A stretch of 64,000 nt of DNA from Bifidobacterium polysaccharolyticum (GTDB lineage: Bacteria > Actinomycetota > Actinomycetes > Actinomycetales > Bifidobacteriaceae): positions 744,001-808,000 of the forward strand of contig NZ_JACFQG010000001.1 of NCBI RefSeq assembly GCF_016101585.1. The letters run 5' to 3'. Numbering within the stretch: position 1 is the first letter of the stretch; each line of letters starts with the position of its first letter. Positions 46,301 through 55,260 of the stretch are shown piece by piece. The position numbers were made by a program, and so were the translations under genes. Below the pieces are notes generated by a model. The model worked only from the letters and a program-made list of their open reading frames with translations, had not been told where the DNA came from and did not search any database.

Positions 46301-47948
46301 CTACCTGGGCAGGATCGTCCGGGGCGCTGCCGATGGTGTCAGGGTCCAGTACCGACTGGGCCAGCTCGACCAGGGCAAAGAGACCTTGGATGGCAGGCTC
46401 CTGGCTGAGCGGACGGGTCACGGAGGAGAAGCGCACCGGCACACCTTGGACGCGCAGCTTGCGGCCCAGGGTGCGCAAGGTTGTGTTGTCGTGAGCGATG
46501 ACGGCCATGTCGTTCCAGTCACGCTTGTTGGCCAGGAACTCATGCTTAATCTGCCAAACAAGATCGTCGTCCTCCTGGTCGGGGGTGTGGAAGAGCCTGG
46601 TCTGCACGCTGTCGTCACTGATAAGACTGTTGTCGGCAGTCAGGGGTGCCACCGGTCCGGCGCCGGGCCAGGCGGGCAGCTTGCCCGGTCTGTCAGGCAG
46701 GGGGGTGTCGCTCTCCTCAACCCCGGCGATGCCCAGGCTGACCCTGGCAGCCACCAGATCGGCGTAGGAACCTGGAGCCGCCGAATCCGGATCTTGGACG
46801 TTTTCGGTATGCTCTGCGGCCGCTTCAGGAACCACCATCCTTCGGAGTTTCAGGGTCACTTCGGCGGCATCCAGGCAGGCGAAGTCCTGAGCCAGAAGGG
46901 GGGCAGCGGCGCCTGGCATGGGCTTGGACAGGGCGGTCAGGCGAGTGGCCAGAAATTCCGGATAGGAGCCGCGGAAGGACTGGACCGACTGGTCGGGATT
47001 GCCCACCAGAAGAAGTCGGCAGCCGGCCTGATTCAATCCCTGCAGCAGACCCATCCCGGCCAGGGTGATGTCCTGCCAGTCGTCCACGACCAGCAGGTCT
47101 GGCAGGTCGTCATCAGCCAGCCCATCCAGGCTTCGAGAGGCTTCGACCATAAGCATGGAGGGGTCCAGACGGAACTCGTCCGGATAGCTCTCGGTAATGC
47201 TCTGGCGGTATTCATCTTCCAGGGCGAAGGCCAGCCTCCACTGCAGGCCCAGCCGGTCGCGGCGATCAGGGTCCATGGGCTGGACGGCCAGAGCATCCAG
47301 AAGCTGGTCCCGGTCCCCTTTGTCAAGGCCCAATTCCGTCATGCGGGCGAACATGTCCCGCAGCTGGGCGATGAACCTGTCGGCGACCCCTACGACTCGT
47401 CCCTGTCCGTCGCCGACCAGGACGGAGGACCAGCCCGCCCCGTTGCGAAAGTAGCGCTCCAGAAGTCGGCAGACCGCGCAGTCGTCACCGGCCTGGACAT
47501 GCTCCAGATGGACGGTCATGACCTGCCTGAGCAGGGCATCCTCTTCAGCGCCGTTGAGCAGTCTGGGCAAGAGCGGATCGTGACCCCCTCGGGCCAGCCG
47601 AGACCTCGTCAGCAGACGAAAAGCCAGGGCCTGCAGTGTGCCCACAGGTCGGGTGCGGTCGGACCTGCCCCGCTCCAGAATGACCTGGCGGCTGACCTGG
47701 TCGGCCGCGGTACGACCTGATACAGCCATGCTGGCGCCGTCGCCGAAGCGTTCCATGCCTGTCAGGAGGGCACGAGTAGCCAACCTGGTCTTGCCGCTGC
47801 GGGGAGGACCAGCCACCACCAGGGCCCGGGTGGACCGATCCTCTTCGTTCTGGAGCCGATCGCCGATAAGGGCGCGGACCGGTTCCATGGCCTCTTGCGG
47901 ATCCACCGGTGGCTGCTTGCTCATAGCTACAAGAATAGGGTCCGGCAT
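43311..47948 (-). CDS. adnA: AdnA-type DNA helicase/nuclease
   Basis: A 1545-residue partner of AdnB. The N-terminal ATPase has Walker A VAGPPRSGKT, with a Pro-Arg insertion instead of the usual Gly-rich spacing, and a Walker B-like LLVVDDWQD. A long middle part follows, with a low-complexity DEQSTLGQ-type region at about residues 1030-1090. The RecB-family nuclease lies near the C-terminus (GRIDRLE, LVDYKTGR). Cysteines in WNCPLEWAL and in the C-terminal ARCHRASNGQECQAW might bind an iron-sulphur cluster, but this is unsure. The start is 47948 or 47924; neither has a strong ribosome binding site. It overlaps adnB by four bases. Confidence 0.9.
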   Translation of the reverse strand: MPDPILVAMSKQPPVDPQEAMEPVRALIGDRLQNEEDRSTRALVVAGPPRSGKTRLATRALLTGMERFGDGASMAVSGRTAADQVSRQVILERGRSDRTRPVGTLQALAFRLLTRSRLARGGHDPLLPRLLNGAEEDALLRQVMTVHLEHVQAGDDCAVCRLLERYFRNGAGWSSVLVGDGQGRVVGVADRFIAQLRDMFARMTELGLDKGDRDQLLDALAVQPMDPDRRDRLGLQWRLAFALEDEYRQSITESYPDEFRLDPSMLMVEASRSLDGLADDDLPDLLVVDDWQDITLAGMGLLQGLNQAGCRLLLVGNPDQSVQSFRGSYPEFLATRLTALSKPMPGAAAPLLAQDFACLDAAEVTLKLRRMVVPEAAAEHTENVQDPDSAAPGSYADLVAARVSLGIAGVEESDTPLPDRPGKLPAWPGAGPVAPLTADNSLISDDSVQTRLFHTPDQEDDDLVWQIKHEFLANKRDWNDMAVIAHDNTTLRTLGRKLRVQGVPVRFSSVTRPLSQEPAIQGLFALVELAQSVLDPDTIGSAPDDPAQVAAWIRSRLRTLMAGPLFRVPATAARAERPVRMERLESIMETMVALAPLSGQQGSGADSSGSLGDLPLLGQAWRNWVEDLAQRRAERDRSSGISVDDSLLTRHDSSQERGGSDLFSTASAPDQPVDLGDRDAQRPAILSVQALETLLVLDPDGRSSGIILEVMTAIAGGRREDSDVQVLDKALQVLRLTANRINALEDRQPQYVLWEAWRSLDLADDWQRRALMATQEGEEANDRLDALMRLFQYAAGSRRFPTVEAFMDQVRTMQIEADSLARIGPIEHAVTLTTPAGAAALATDWPLVWLPAVQDGVWPNLIPRDTMFGAEELADLVLHDRIGDPLADTLSHDPALRSILYAEKKGFLEALTRARTQVRISAVWNDDLVPSDFLYGYLPERYPRTADMNQAEFSMVGAGSGGSERYGGLEVSPRGLTAAARSILAVQALLPQDQVDRDRADDAVQTLRLLADQGQDSADPRHWPFLYDQSALNQHVPDRQSTVGPASDRHAPDEQSTLGQALDEHVPDRGISVEQAAESRAVTAASGVASVVEWDPASRSSSASFNQATQAGRTHDRDNRRNHRHKHQSGRQVVLLSPSAVDAIWNCPLEWALGDQFSGPSPSRVPTEFGSLIHKVASEGTAQGLDRPGQGDSDARQQQVRDALLDIYQELAPQEQRLRDPDELYDQRGRSSRVESILDNLASYFVRSSDSEYGLGGKSPVPVGDLLGVQSERSFDVSLSVEDLVPLWKATFPESPLDADGLFALMSGLVDGFPAALDARTTVRLTGRIDRLEVRSLPEGIRLRLVDYKTGRVPYTQGQLFNDLQLVCYQLGLAFPPTPGSSPEAAAAWSLPQAPDLERTEGMKLSQSLLLQLQAPPKDAQTGLRREEMAYQPPLFERDRLVTIAQPRTGMPSPLKSKAEPADLLDQVPPGVDADLWAMVRAARVSSQAVWGLTMIARVFFAAGVKLTAGQDDAVFDPARCHRASNGQECQAWQLVAPNLLEDQE

Positions 47949-48067
47949 GGTCCATCTGCAGGCCCTGGAACCCGCTGGTCCGGGACCGCCTGCAGGAGGC
48001 TCAAAGGAAGCCTGATCAGGAACGGCGTGCTGTTATCGTGGATAGCAGTCCTAGGAGGTGATGGCCC

Positions 48068-49636
48068 TTGCAGCAGAATGGTTCCCAGACCCAGCGCCCG
48101 GGTGCGGTTCCAGCCATGGACCAGGCTCCGGCGCTGCCCGGATTGCGGCCCCTTCGCCCCCTGGATCTTGGAGGCACCGCTGCCGTCTACCTGTATGAGC
48201 AGGAGGGGCTCAACCGACCTGTGGCAGTCAAGGTAGCCCTCCAAGGCAGCGTGGACCAGCAGACCCATCTGCTCTTTCTGCGGGAAGCCAAGGCACTGGC
48301 CAAGCTCTCCACCCACCCCTGCATCCTGAGCATCCACCAGGCCCTGATCAGCGATGACGGACGGGATTGCCTGGTGCTCGAATACGCTCCGGGCGGCAGC
48401 TGCAAGACCATCATGCTCAAGGGGGGCATGGACCAGGAAGGCGTGCTGGACCTGGGAGTGCGCATGGCCTCGGCCCTCTGCTGCGCTCATGAACGGGGAA
48501 TCCTGCACCGGGACGTCAAACCCAGCAACTTCCTGATCACCGACCAGGGCCTGCCCGTCCTGGCCGACTTCGGCATCTCCTCAGGCATCTATGGAAGCGA
48601 ACGGGCCGGCGGACTTTCCGTACCCTGGGCGGCCCCAGAGGTTCTGGCAAGCCGCTCGGGAGGATCTGAGGCCAGCGACATCTACTCCCTGGGTGCCTCG
48701 CTCTTCGGCATGCTGGCCGGCCGCTCCCCCTACGAGTACGCCTACCGGGCCCGGGATGAGAATCACCTGACGCAGCTGATCCTTACAGCGGAAACCCCAG
48801 TTCTGCATATGGGCGAGGCCTCCCCGATGCTGGCCGCCGTCCTGGAGAAGGCCATGGCCCATGACCGGGACGATCGCTACTACTCAGCACTGGAATTCGG
48901 TCGTGCCCTTCAGGAGGTCCAGCAGCAGCTCTACGGCCATGCGACACCCTTCATCGGCGAGGGAATCGACCCCTACCCCACGACGGATACACGCTCGCAC
49001 GCCCAGACCGGAGCCATTGCAGGCCGAAGAGAAAATCGAACAGAAACCGGGGACTCCGGCCACTCTCGGACCGCAGCAGAGGCCGGTTCCCAACCGCGAC
49101 TGCGCCCAGGCAGGGAGGCGTCAGCTAACCATGAAGGCAGACAGGCCAAGCGGTTTTTCGGCGGCCGCCGCCGTGTGATCCTGATGACACTGATTCTTGC
49201 TGCCGTCCTAGCCCTAGTTCTGGCCTGCGCCCTGGTTGTCGGCCTGCCGAACGGTTTCAGACGAGATCCACAACAAACTACAGGTTCCTCCCAGGCACAA
49301 TCCCCGCAGGTACAGTCCCCGGACCCGACGGATTCGAGCGACCCCCAGGATCTGCAGGAGGGACCGGTTCCCTCGCCCACCCAGGGTCAGGGCCGCTATC
49401 AGGGCACAACGGCCGTGTTCACTTGGGTCAATCCCGACCCCAAACCGGCAGACAGCTATGTTTGGCATCCCCTGAACCAGGGCGGCACCGGAGAGCATGG
49501 ACGCAGCGTGCAAACCCGACAGCCGACCGCCCGCATCGACAACCCACAGGGGAGCCAGACCTGCATCAGCGTCGCCCTGGTTCGAGCCGATCGGAGCATG
49601 TCCCAGGAACCGACCATCATCTGCGCTGTTCAGTAA
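48068..49636 (+). CDS. pkb2: Membrane Ser/Thr protein kinase of the PFNA cluster (Pkb2 type)
   Basis: A 522-residue kinase with TTG start behind AGGAGGTGA. The catalytic domain (about 30-285) has VAVKVAL with Lys55, Glu73, HRDVKPSN (147-154), DFG (167-169) and APE (189-191). The nucleotide loop is LGGTAAV. A linker, one membrane helix (about 369-392) and a 130-residue outer part rich in Gln, Ser and Pro follow. There are no PASTA repeats. It starts the run kinase, fn3, MoxR, DUF58, transglutaminase-like, known in bifidobacteria as PFNA. It probably senses something outside and phosphorylates proteins of this cluster; targets are not visible. Confidence 0.88.
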   Translation: MQQNGSQTQRPGAVPAMDQAPALPGLRPLRPLDLGGTAAVYLYEQEGLNRPVAVKVALQGSVDQQTHLLFLREAKALAKLSTHPCILSIHQALISDDGRDCLVLEYAPGGSCKTIMLKGGMDQEGVLDLGVRMASALCCAHERGILHRDVKPSNFLITDQGLPVLADFGISSGIYGSERAGGLSVPWAAPEVLASRSGGSEASDIYSLGASLFGMLAGRSPYEYAYRARDENHLTQLILTAETPVLHMGEASPMLAAVLEKAMAHDRDDRYYSALEFGRALQEVQQQLYGHATPFIGEGIDPYPTTDTRSHAQTGAIAGRRENRTETGDSGHSRTAAEAGSQPRLRPGREASANHEGRQAKRFFGGRRRVILMTLILAAVLALVLACALVVGLPNGFRRDPQQTTGSSQAQSPQVQSPDPTDSSDPQDLQEGPVPSPTQGQGRYQGTTAVFTWVNPDPKPADSYVWHPLNQGGTGEHGRSVQTRQPTARIDNPQGSQTCISVALVRADRSMSQEPTIICAVQ

Positions 49637-49731
49637 ACCCCCTGTGGATGAATTTGCACACTTGACCACCCCGACTTTCACAGAGCGCCAAGACCCTGCA
49701 AACCGGTTAAAATCAGTCGTCAGAGAAAGCA

Positions 49732-52700
49732 ATGACGGCGGTCCGGGACAAGTTAAAACGCAAAAACATAGGTCAGGCATCCTGGCCTATGCGGCAGGAC
49801 AGGAAAGGAACCCAGGGGATTATGGACTTGCAGGGACGATTCCTGCGGATGCGCCGGGCCGGGCTGCATCTGCGGCATGCTCTGGCCGTCCGCGCCAAGA
49901 GCCCTGCCGCCATCCTGGCCGTCACACTGACGGCGCTGGTCCTGCTCATCCTGGGCGCCTTGTTCATGCATGGGGTGGACCGCCGTGCCGTTCAGGTGGA
50001 CGACGGCAGCATCTGGATCACCTCCCAGAACGAGCGCAAGGTCGCCAGGTTCAAGCCCGACATAGGAGAAGCAGACGTGGCCCTGTCGACGGGCACCGAC
50101 CACTTCGACCTAGCCCAGAGCGGATACGCGGTCATCCTAGGCCATGAGGGAGGCATGGCTCCCATAGCGGCCTCCACCGCCACCCTGGGGGACACTACCC
50201 GGTCGGATGCCAAGGTCCAGCGGATGATCAACGGGCCCACACTGGTCCTCTTCCAGGCTCGGACCGGCAAGGTCTGGGTGGGTCAGGCCACTTCGCCTGG
50301 GGATTTGGATCCGCAGCGCCGAGACCCTGTGCTGACCCTGGGCTCTGGGGCCGCCGTCACAGTGGATGCCTCCGGAGCTGTTTACGCCTACCGGCCCTCG
50401 GACGGGGTTGTGCTAAGGATCGACGGACCGGACTCCCGGGCCCACCGTGAACTGGACTCCCTGACGGACCACGCTCCCGTCCGGGCCACTGCATTCAGCG
50501 TCATTGACGGAAGACCCGTCCTCCTGGCGGGCAATCGGCTTTACTGGCCCCAGGGAACCACCCGGATACCGCACCGGGGAGACCTGCAGCTTCAGTCCAC
50601 TCCAGTGGATATGGACCGCCAGGGACCTTGGGTAGGCCTGACCGATCAGGAAAGCGTCCACCTGGTTCAACTGGATCACCCACGCAATCAGATCGAGACC
50701 CTACGTACCGGCGGCAGTGGCCAACCAGCCCAGCCGGTCTCCTCGGGCGGATGCCTTTGGACGGCCTGGGCCTCCTCAGGGCGTAATTTCCTGCGACTAT
50801 GCGCAACAGGGTCAGCCGCGCCCAAGGTCCAACCGCAGCCGAGTCCCACCACCCTGGAGGCCATCAGCCCCACCTCGGACCTAGTCTTCCGGGCCAACCA
50901 CCGGAGGGTCATCCTCAACGACGTGCTGACTGGCGATGTCTGGAATCCCAAATCCTCTACCAAGGTGATCCGGCCGCAGTGGCAGACCATGGAGGTCAAA
51001 CACACGGACAGCAACGATCAGCGTCAGGTCTCGGCCGACAACCGCCAGCGATTCGCGGCCACCTGTCGATCAGGATCCCAACCCATCCAGGCCGAGGACG
51101 ACAGTCTGGGCATTCGGGCCGGATCCAGGGCCCTGTTGGATCCCTTGCGCAACGATCGCCAGACCGACTGCTCGGTTCTGCGAATCGAGGATGCCCGCAG
51201 CTCGCAGGGGAATCTGCGTCTGACTCCGGTCATGAACGGCCGCTACCTGCAGGTGGATGCCAGCGACGCACCTGTCGGCCGGACCCGAATCAACTACTCG
51301 ATCACCGACGGACGCGGCCAGGTCTCCTCGGCTGGCATCGACCTCAACATCGCCCCAGCCAAGATGGACCGAGGCAACCAGGCGCCGGTCCAGAACGATA
51401 CCCCGCCTGAGTACGAGGTGGAGCGGGGCGCTACGACCACCGTCAACGCCCTGGTCGGCTTCGAAGATCCAGACGGGGACCCGCTGACCCTGGTCGGCGC
51501 CGAATCAGTCAACTCCGATCGGATATCCTTGTCCACCAGGGCTGACGGACAGCTGACCATGAGTGCTGGGTCAGCCACCTCCGGACGAGTGGCGGTCAAA
51601 GTCACTGTCTCGGACGGAGTCATGAGCGGTCAGGGACTCATATACTTCACCGTCAAGCCCGTCAACACCCTGGCCCCACTGGTCGATCCGGTCATTCGCC
51701 AGGCCACTCCCGGCCGAGAGGTCACCGTTGACCTCAACAGGAGTGTACATGCCAATGCCGTTCAGCCCCTCCGCCTGGTCCAGGTCGACAAGCCCGATGG
51801 AATCCGGGTGGAGGTCAACGCTGAGAGCTTTTCCTTCAACGCCACCGCAGCTAACCCGGGCACTTATTATGTGCCCTACCGGGTGGCCCAGGGTGACCAG
51901 GAGACCCAAGGTCTGGTCAGGCTGGAGGTGGAACACGATCATGGCGGATCCGCACCGCCGGTACCCGTCAACGACGTGGCCCTGCTGGGGGCCGACCAGA
52001 CCGCCATCGTCGATCCGCTGGACAACGACCTGGATCCCATGGGCGGTGTACTGGCACTGACGGATGTACGCGTGGATCCGAACTCCGGCATCAAGGTCGG
52101 CATCGTGGACCACCGACGGGTCTACCTATCCGCCAGGAAAATCCCCACACGTCCACTGAGTATTGCCTATACGGTCACCAACGCCGAAGGCAGCGCTAAG
52201 GGGACCATCGTCCTTCAGCCCCCTTCCTTGAGCAGGGCAGCCTCGGCACCCAAGGCTCCGAATCTGACGGTTGGGGTCCGCTCATCGGGCCTGGTCACGG
52301 TTTCAGTCATGGACAAGGTCGCCCATGCTGACGGGACCAGCGTCACCCTGGACCAGCAGCTGACTACGGATCAGCAGACTTTTACGGGCCTGGCCTTCGT
52401 GTCCGGGGATACGGTCAGGTATCAGGCCAGCGAGCGCACCGGGGACTTCCCGGCAACCTATACGGTCAGGGACGATCTGGGCAATACGGCCTCTGGCACC
52501 ATCACCTTCAGGGTCCATGCCTCCGACCCCGCCAGCAAGCCCGCACCCACCCCCAAGGATCTACGGGCCCAGGTGGCTGCCGGGACCAAGGTACGTATTC
52601 CCGTCCCGCTGACCGGCATCGACCCCGATGGAGACTGCGACACCTTGTCAGGCTTGGGCAACCAGGCGCCAAAGCTGGGCAGGATTGTCAAAGCCGGAGC

Positions 52701-55260
52701 CGACTACCTGATCTACGAGGCCTATCCTGATTCGCACGGCACCGACGAGTTCACCTACGCTGTGGAAGACTGGGTTGGGCAGCGCGCCCAGGCGCGTGTC
52801 CGCATCGGCGTCTTCACCGACTCGTCGGTGACCGGGGTCTTCGCCCGGGACGACAGGGTCAGGCTACGGCCTGGAACCGTTGCCGATGTGCCGGTCCTGC
52901 TCAACGACATCGCCGGGGATGACGATCCCCTGAGCCTGGATCCCCACCTGGAACTCCAGGGCTTGGACCGGGCCAGCGTAGAGGACGGCATGATCCAGCT
53001 GACTGCCCCTTCGCAACCAGGCACCTCCTTTCTGGTCTACCGGACACACAACCGGGCAGGACTGAGTGACCAGGCCACCCTGACCGTGGTCTCGGATCCC
53101 CAAGCCCCTATACAGCCGCCCATAGCGCAGGATTACCAGGTGGCTCCGGAGGACACGGTGGACAAGCGCAGCGTGGAAGTCAATCTGGCCGACTCCATCA
53201 GCAATCCATCCGGCACCCTCGATGACCTGCACCTTGGGATACATCCCAGCGCCCGTGCCCAAGCCAGGATCGTAGGCGAGACCGGCTCCACCAAGCTGGT
53301 CATCGACCTGACCGACCAGGCCAGAGCCGTGCCCTACACCGTGACCAACACCCGATACAAGATCACTTCTATGGCCTTTGTGAAGGTCCCCGCCTATGGG
53401 GTGTTCCCACCGGTGCTAAGACCCCGGGCTCCGGCCCTCAAAGTGCGGGCTGGGCAGAGCATCACCATCGACATCGCCGACCAGGTCAGAGTGGGTGCAG
53501 GCAAGACCGCGCAGATCGCCTCGCGGCAGTCTGTCTCGGCCACCAAGTCCGACGGATCCGATCCCTATGTGGACGAACACACCCTGAGGTTCACCGCAGC
53601 CAAGGATTATGCCGGTCCTGCCTCACTGACCTTTGCCGTCCGCGACGGGGATCCAAGCGGCCGGGCCATCGTCAACGAGTCGGTGCTCACCCTGCCCATC
53701 ACCGTGGTAGGCGGCAAAGCATCACCGCCGATCCTTACGGCACCGGTCATCGATCTGGTGGCCGGGGAACCGGCGCAGGCCATCTCCCTGCCCGCCATGA
53801 CCCGCTGGCCACAGGGAAGCGATCCGGCCGACAGCACCTTCTCCTCTGGGGACCCTCAGGGGCCGATTCATGCCAAGCTGAGTCCTCGGGGCCAGCTAAA
53901 AGTGGCCGCCGACAAGACCGCAACACCGGGCACCAAGGCCAGCCTGCCGGTGGCCATCACCAGTCCATCCGGCGATGTGCATACGGTCCTGGCCTTCCGC
54001 ATCATCGCCACCACCCGACCTCTGGCTTCGGTCCCCTCGCGCCAGGTGGGGCTCAAGGCTGGACAGAGCCTGGAGCTGAACCTGTTCGACGGTGCCCTCA
54101 ACCCCTTCCCTGACACTCCGCTGCGCCTGGTCGGTCTGGTCAGCGATGACACCTCACGTCTGACAGCCACCAACCTGGGCGACGGGAAGATCACCATCAA
54201 AGCCGATCGCGACATCGGCGCCTCCACCAACACCATTATGGCCACGGTAGAGGATGGCAGCCAGGATCCGGGACGCCGGGTCAGCGCCACCATCACTGTG
54301 GGCATCATCGACCGCCCGCAGGCCCCCAGAATGCTGTCGGGCGCCGCTCAAGCAGGCGACGGAACAGTTCTACTGGCCTGGGAGCCAGGCGCAGCCAACG
54401 GCAGCCCGGTAGACGAGTACCGGGTCTCCTACACCTCATCGGCAGGCTCGGGGCAACACTCCTGCGGCACTGCTGTCACCTGCCGAATCGACGGGTTGGC
54501 CAACGGTCATGACTATTCCTTCACCGTCCAAGCCCACAACCAGGTAGGATGGTCCCCCGCCTCCTCGCCGGCCGCAGCCAGACCGGACGCGCTTCCCGGA
54601 GGCGTGCAGGCACTGACCGTGGATGGCGGCAGCAAGGAAACCTTGACCGTCACCTGGCGCCCGCCGGAGAATCACGGCTCGCCCATCCAGGGATATATGG
54701 TCCACGGCGAAGGTTCCGGCTGCGGTTCGCCACGATGGCGCGCACCCACCTCCACCAAGGCGGTCTTCGACGTAGGCCATGACGAAGCAGGAGGCATCTG
54801 TACAGTGAGCGTGACCCCAATTGATATGACCGGCTCGGGGCCCGAGGTCTCAGCCTCGGGCTCTACCTGGTCGCATCCGGATCCTCCCGCGTTCCTAGCC
54901 ATTGAGTATCTGAGAAACAGTCGAGCCAAGCTGGTCCTGGCCCCCGGGGTCGAACACGGTCGACCTTGCGCAGATATCCAAGTGGGCATCGATGGCCTTG
55001 ATCCTGACAAGGCCTCCTGGACACTGCCCTGCAATCAGCCGGAAGTGAGTGAAGTCATCACCCTTCCCGCACAATATGCCAAGCCGGGCACCACCCTGAA
55101 CTTCTGGGCGGTCTCTCGCATCCAAGGATTAGGTTCCGAAGGCCATTCGCCCGCCGCCACCAAGAATTTGACCCTGCCCAAAGAGGCCGATAAGCCGCGC
55201 GATAAGACTCTCGCTCGTCAGGGGTCCTCTCAGCAGAAAAGGATGAACGACCATGGATGA
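49732..55260 (+). CDS. fn3: Giant membrane-anchored Ig-like/fibronectin-III surface protein of the PFNA cluster
   Basis: An 1842-residue protein. One membrane helix (about residues 58-81) follows a basic cytosolic tail, so most of it is outside. The first 350 outer residues look like a beta-propeller (DDGSIWITSQNER, GAVYAYRPSDGVVLRIDG). Then come many Ig/cadherin-like modules with DPDGDPLTL-type signatures, and at least two fibronectin-III domains from about residue 1530 (PQAPRML to NQVGWSPASSP, and LPGGVQALTV to YMVHGEG). The start may also be 49822 (MDLQGRF). It overlaps moxR by eight bases. In bifidobacteria this gene is proposed to act in adhesion or binding of host factors. Confidence 0.88.
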   Translation: MTAVRDKLKRKNIGQASWPMRQDRKGTQGIMDLQGRFLRMRRAGLHLRHALAVRAKSPAAILAVTLTALVLLILGALFMHGVDRRAVQVDDGSIWITSQNERKVARFKPDIGEADVALSTGTDHFDLAQSGYAVILGHEGGMAPIAASTATLGDTTRSDAKVQRMINGPTLVLFQARTGKVWVGQATSPGDLDPQRRDPVLTLGSGAAVTVDASGAVYAYRPSDGVVLRIDGPDSRAHRELDSLTDHAPVRATAFSVIDGRPVLLAGNRLYWPQGTTRIPHRGDLQLQSTPVDMDRQGPWVGLTDQESVHLVQLDHPRNQIETLRTGGSGQPAQPVSSGGCLWTAWASSGRNFLRLCATGSAAPKVQPQPSPTTLEAISPTSDLVFRANHRRVILNDVLTGDVWNPKSSTKVIRPQWQTMEVKHTDSNDQRQVSADNRQRFAATCRSGSQPIQAEDDSLGIRAGSRALLDPLRNDRQTDCSVLRIEDARSSQGNLRLTPVMNGRYLQVDASDAPVGRTRINYSITDGRGQVSSAGIDLNIAPAKMDRGNQAPVQNDTPPEYEVERGATTTVNALVGFEDPDGDPLTLVGAESVNSDRISLSTRADGQLTMSAGSATSGRVAVKVTVSDGVMSGQGLIYFTVKPVNTLAPLVDPVIRQATPGREVTVDLNRSVHANAVQPLRLVQVDKPDGIRVEVNAESFSFNATAANPGTYYVPYRVAQGDQETQGLVRLEVEHDHGGSAPPVPVNDVALLGADQTAIVDPLDNDLDPMGGVLALTDVRVDPNSGIKVGIVDHRRVYLSARKIPTRPLSIAYTVTNAEGSAKGTIVLQPPSLSRAASAPKAPNLTVGVRSSGLVTVSVMDKVAHADGTSVTLDQQLTTDQQTFTGLAFVSGDTVRYQASERTGDFPATYTVRDDLGNTASGTITFRVHASDPASKPAPTPKDLRAQVAAGTKVRIPVPLTGIDPDGDCDTLSGLGNQAPKLGRIVKAGADYLIYEAYPDSHGTDEFTYAVEDWVGQRAQARVRIGVFTDSSVTGVFARDDRVRLRPGTVADVPVLLNDIAGDDDPLSLDPHLELQGLDRASVEDGMIQLTAPSQPGTSFLVYRTHNRAGLSDQATLTVVSDPQAPIQPPIAQDYQVAPEDTVDKRSVEVNLADSISNPSGTLDDLHLGIHPSARAQARIVGETGSTKLVIDLTDQARAVPYTVTNTRYKITSMAFVKVPAYGVFPPVLRPRAPALKVRAGQSITIDIADQVRVGAGKTAQIASRQSVSATKSDGSDPYVDEHTLRFTAAKDYAGPASLTFAVRDGDPSGRAIVNESVLTLPITVVGGKASPPILTAPVIDLVAGEPAQAISLPAMTRWPQGSDPADSTFSSGDPQGPIHAKLSPRGQLKVAADKTATPGTKASLPVAITSPSGDVHTVLAFRIIATTRPLASVPSRQVGLKAGQSLELNLFDGALNPFPDTPLRLVGLVSDDTSRLTATNLGDGKITIKADRDIGASTNTIMATVEDGSQDPGRRVSATITVGIIDRPQAPRMLSGAAQAGDGTVLLAWEPGAANGSPVDEYRVSYTSSAGSGQHSCGTAVTCRIDGLANGHDYSFTVQAHNQVGWSPASSPAAARPDALPGGVQALTVDGGSKETLTVTWRPPENHGSPIQGYMVHGEGSGCGSPRWRAPTSTKAVFDVGHDEAGGICTVSVTPIDMTGSGPEVSASGSTWSHPDPPAFLAIEYLRNSRAKLVLAPGVEHGRPCADIQVGIDGLDPDKASWTLPCNQPEVSEVITLPAQYAKPGTTLNFWAVSRIQGLGSEGHSPAATKNLTLPKEADKPRDKTLARQGSSQQKRMNDHG

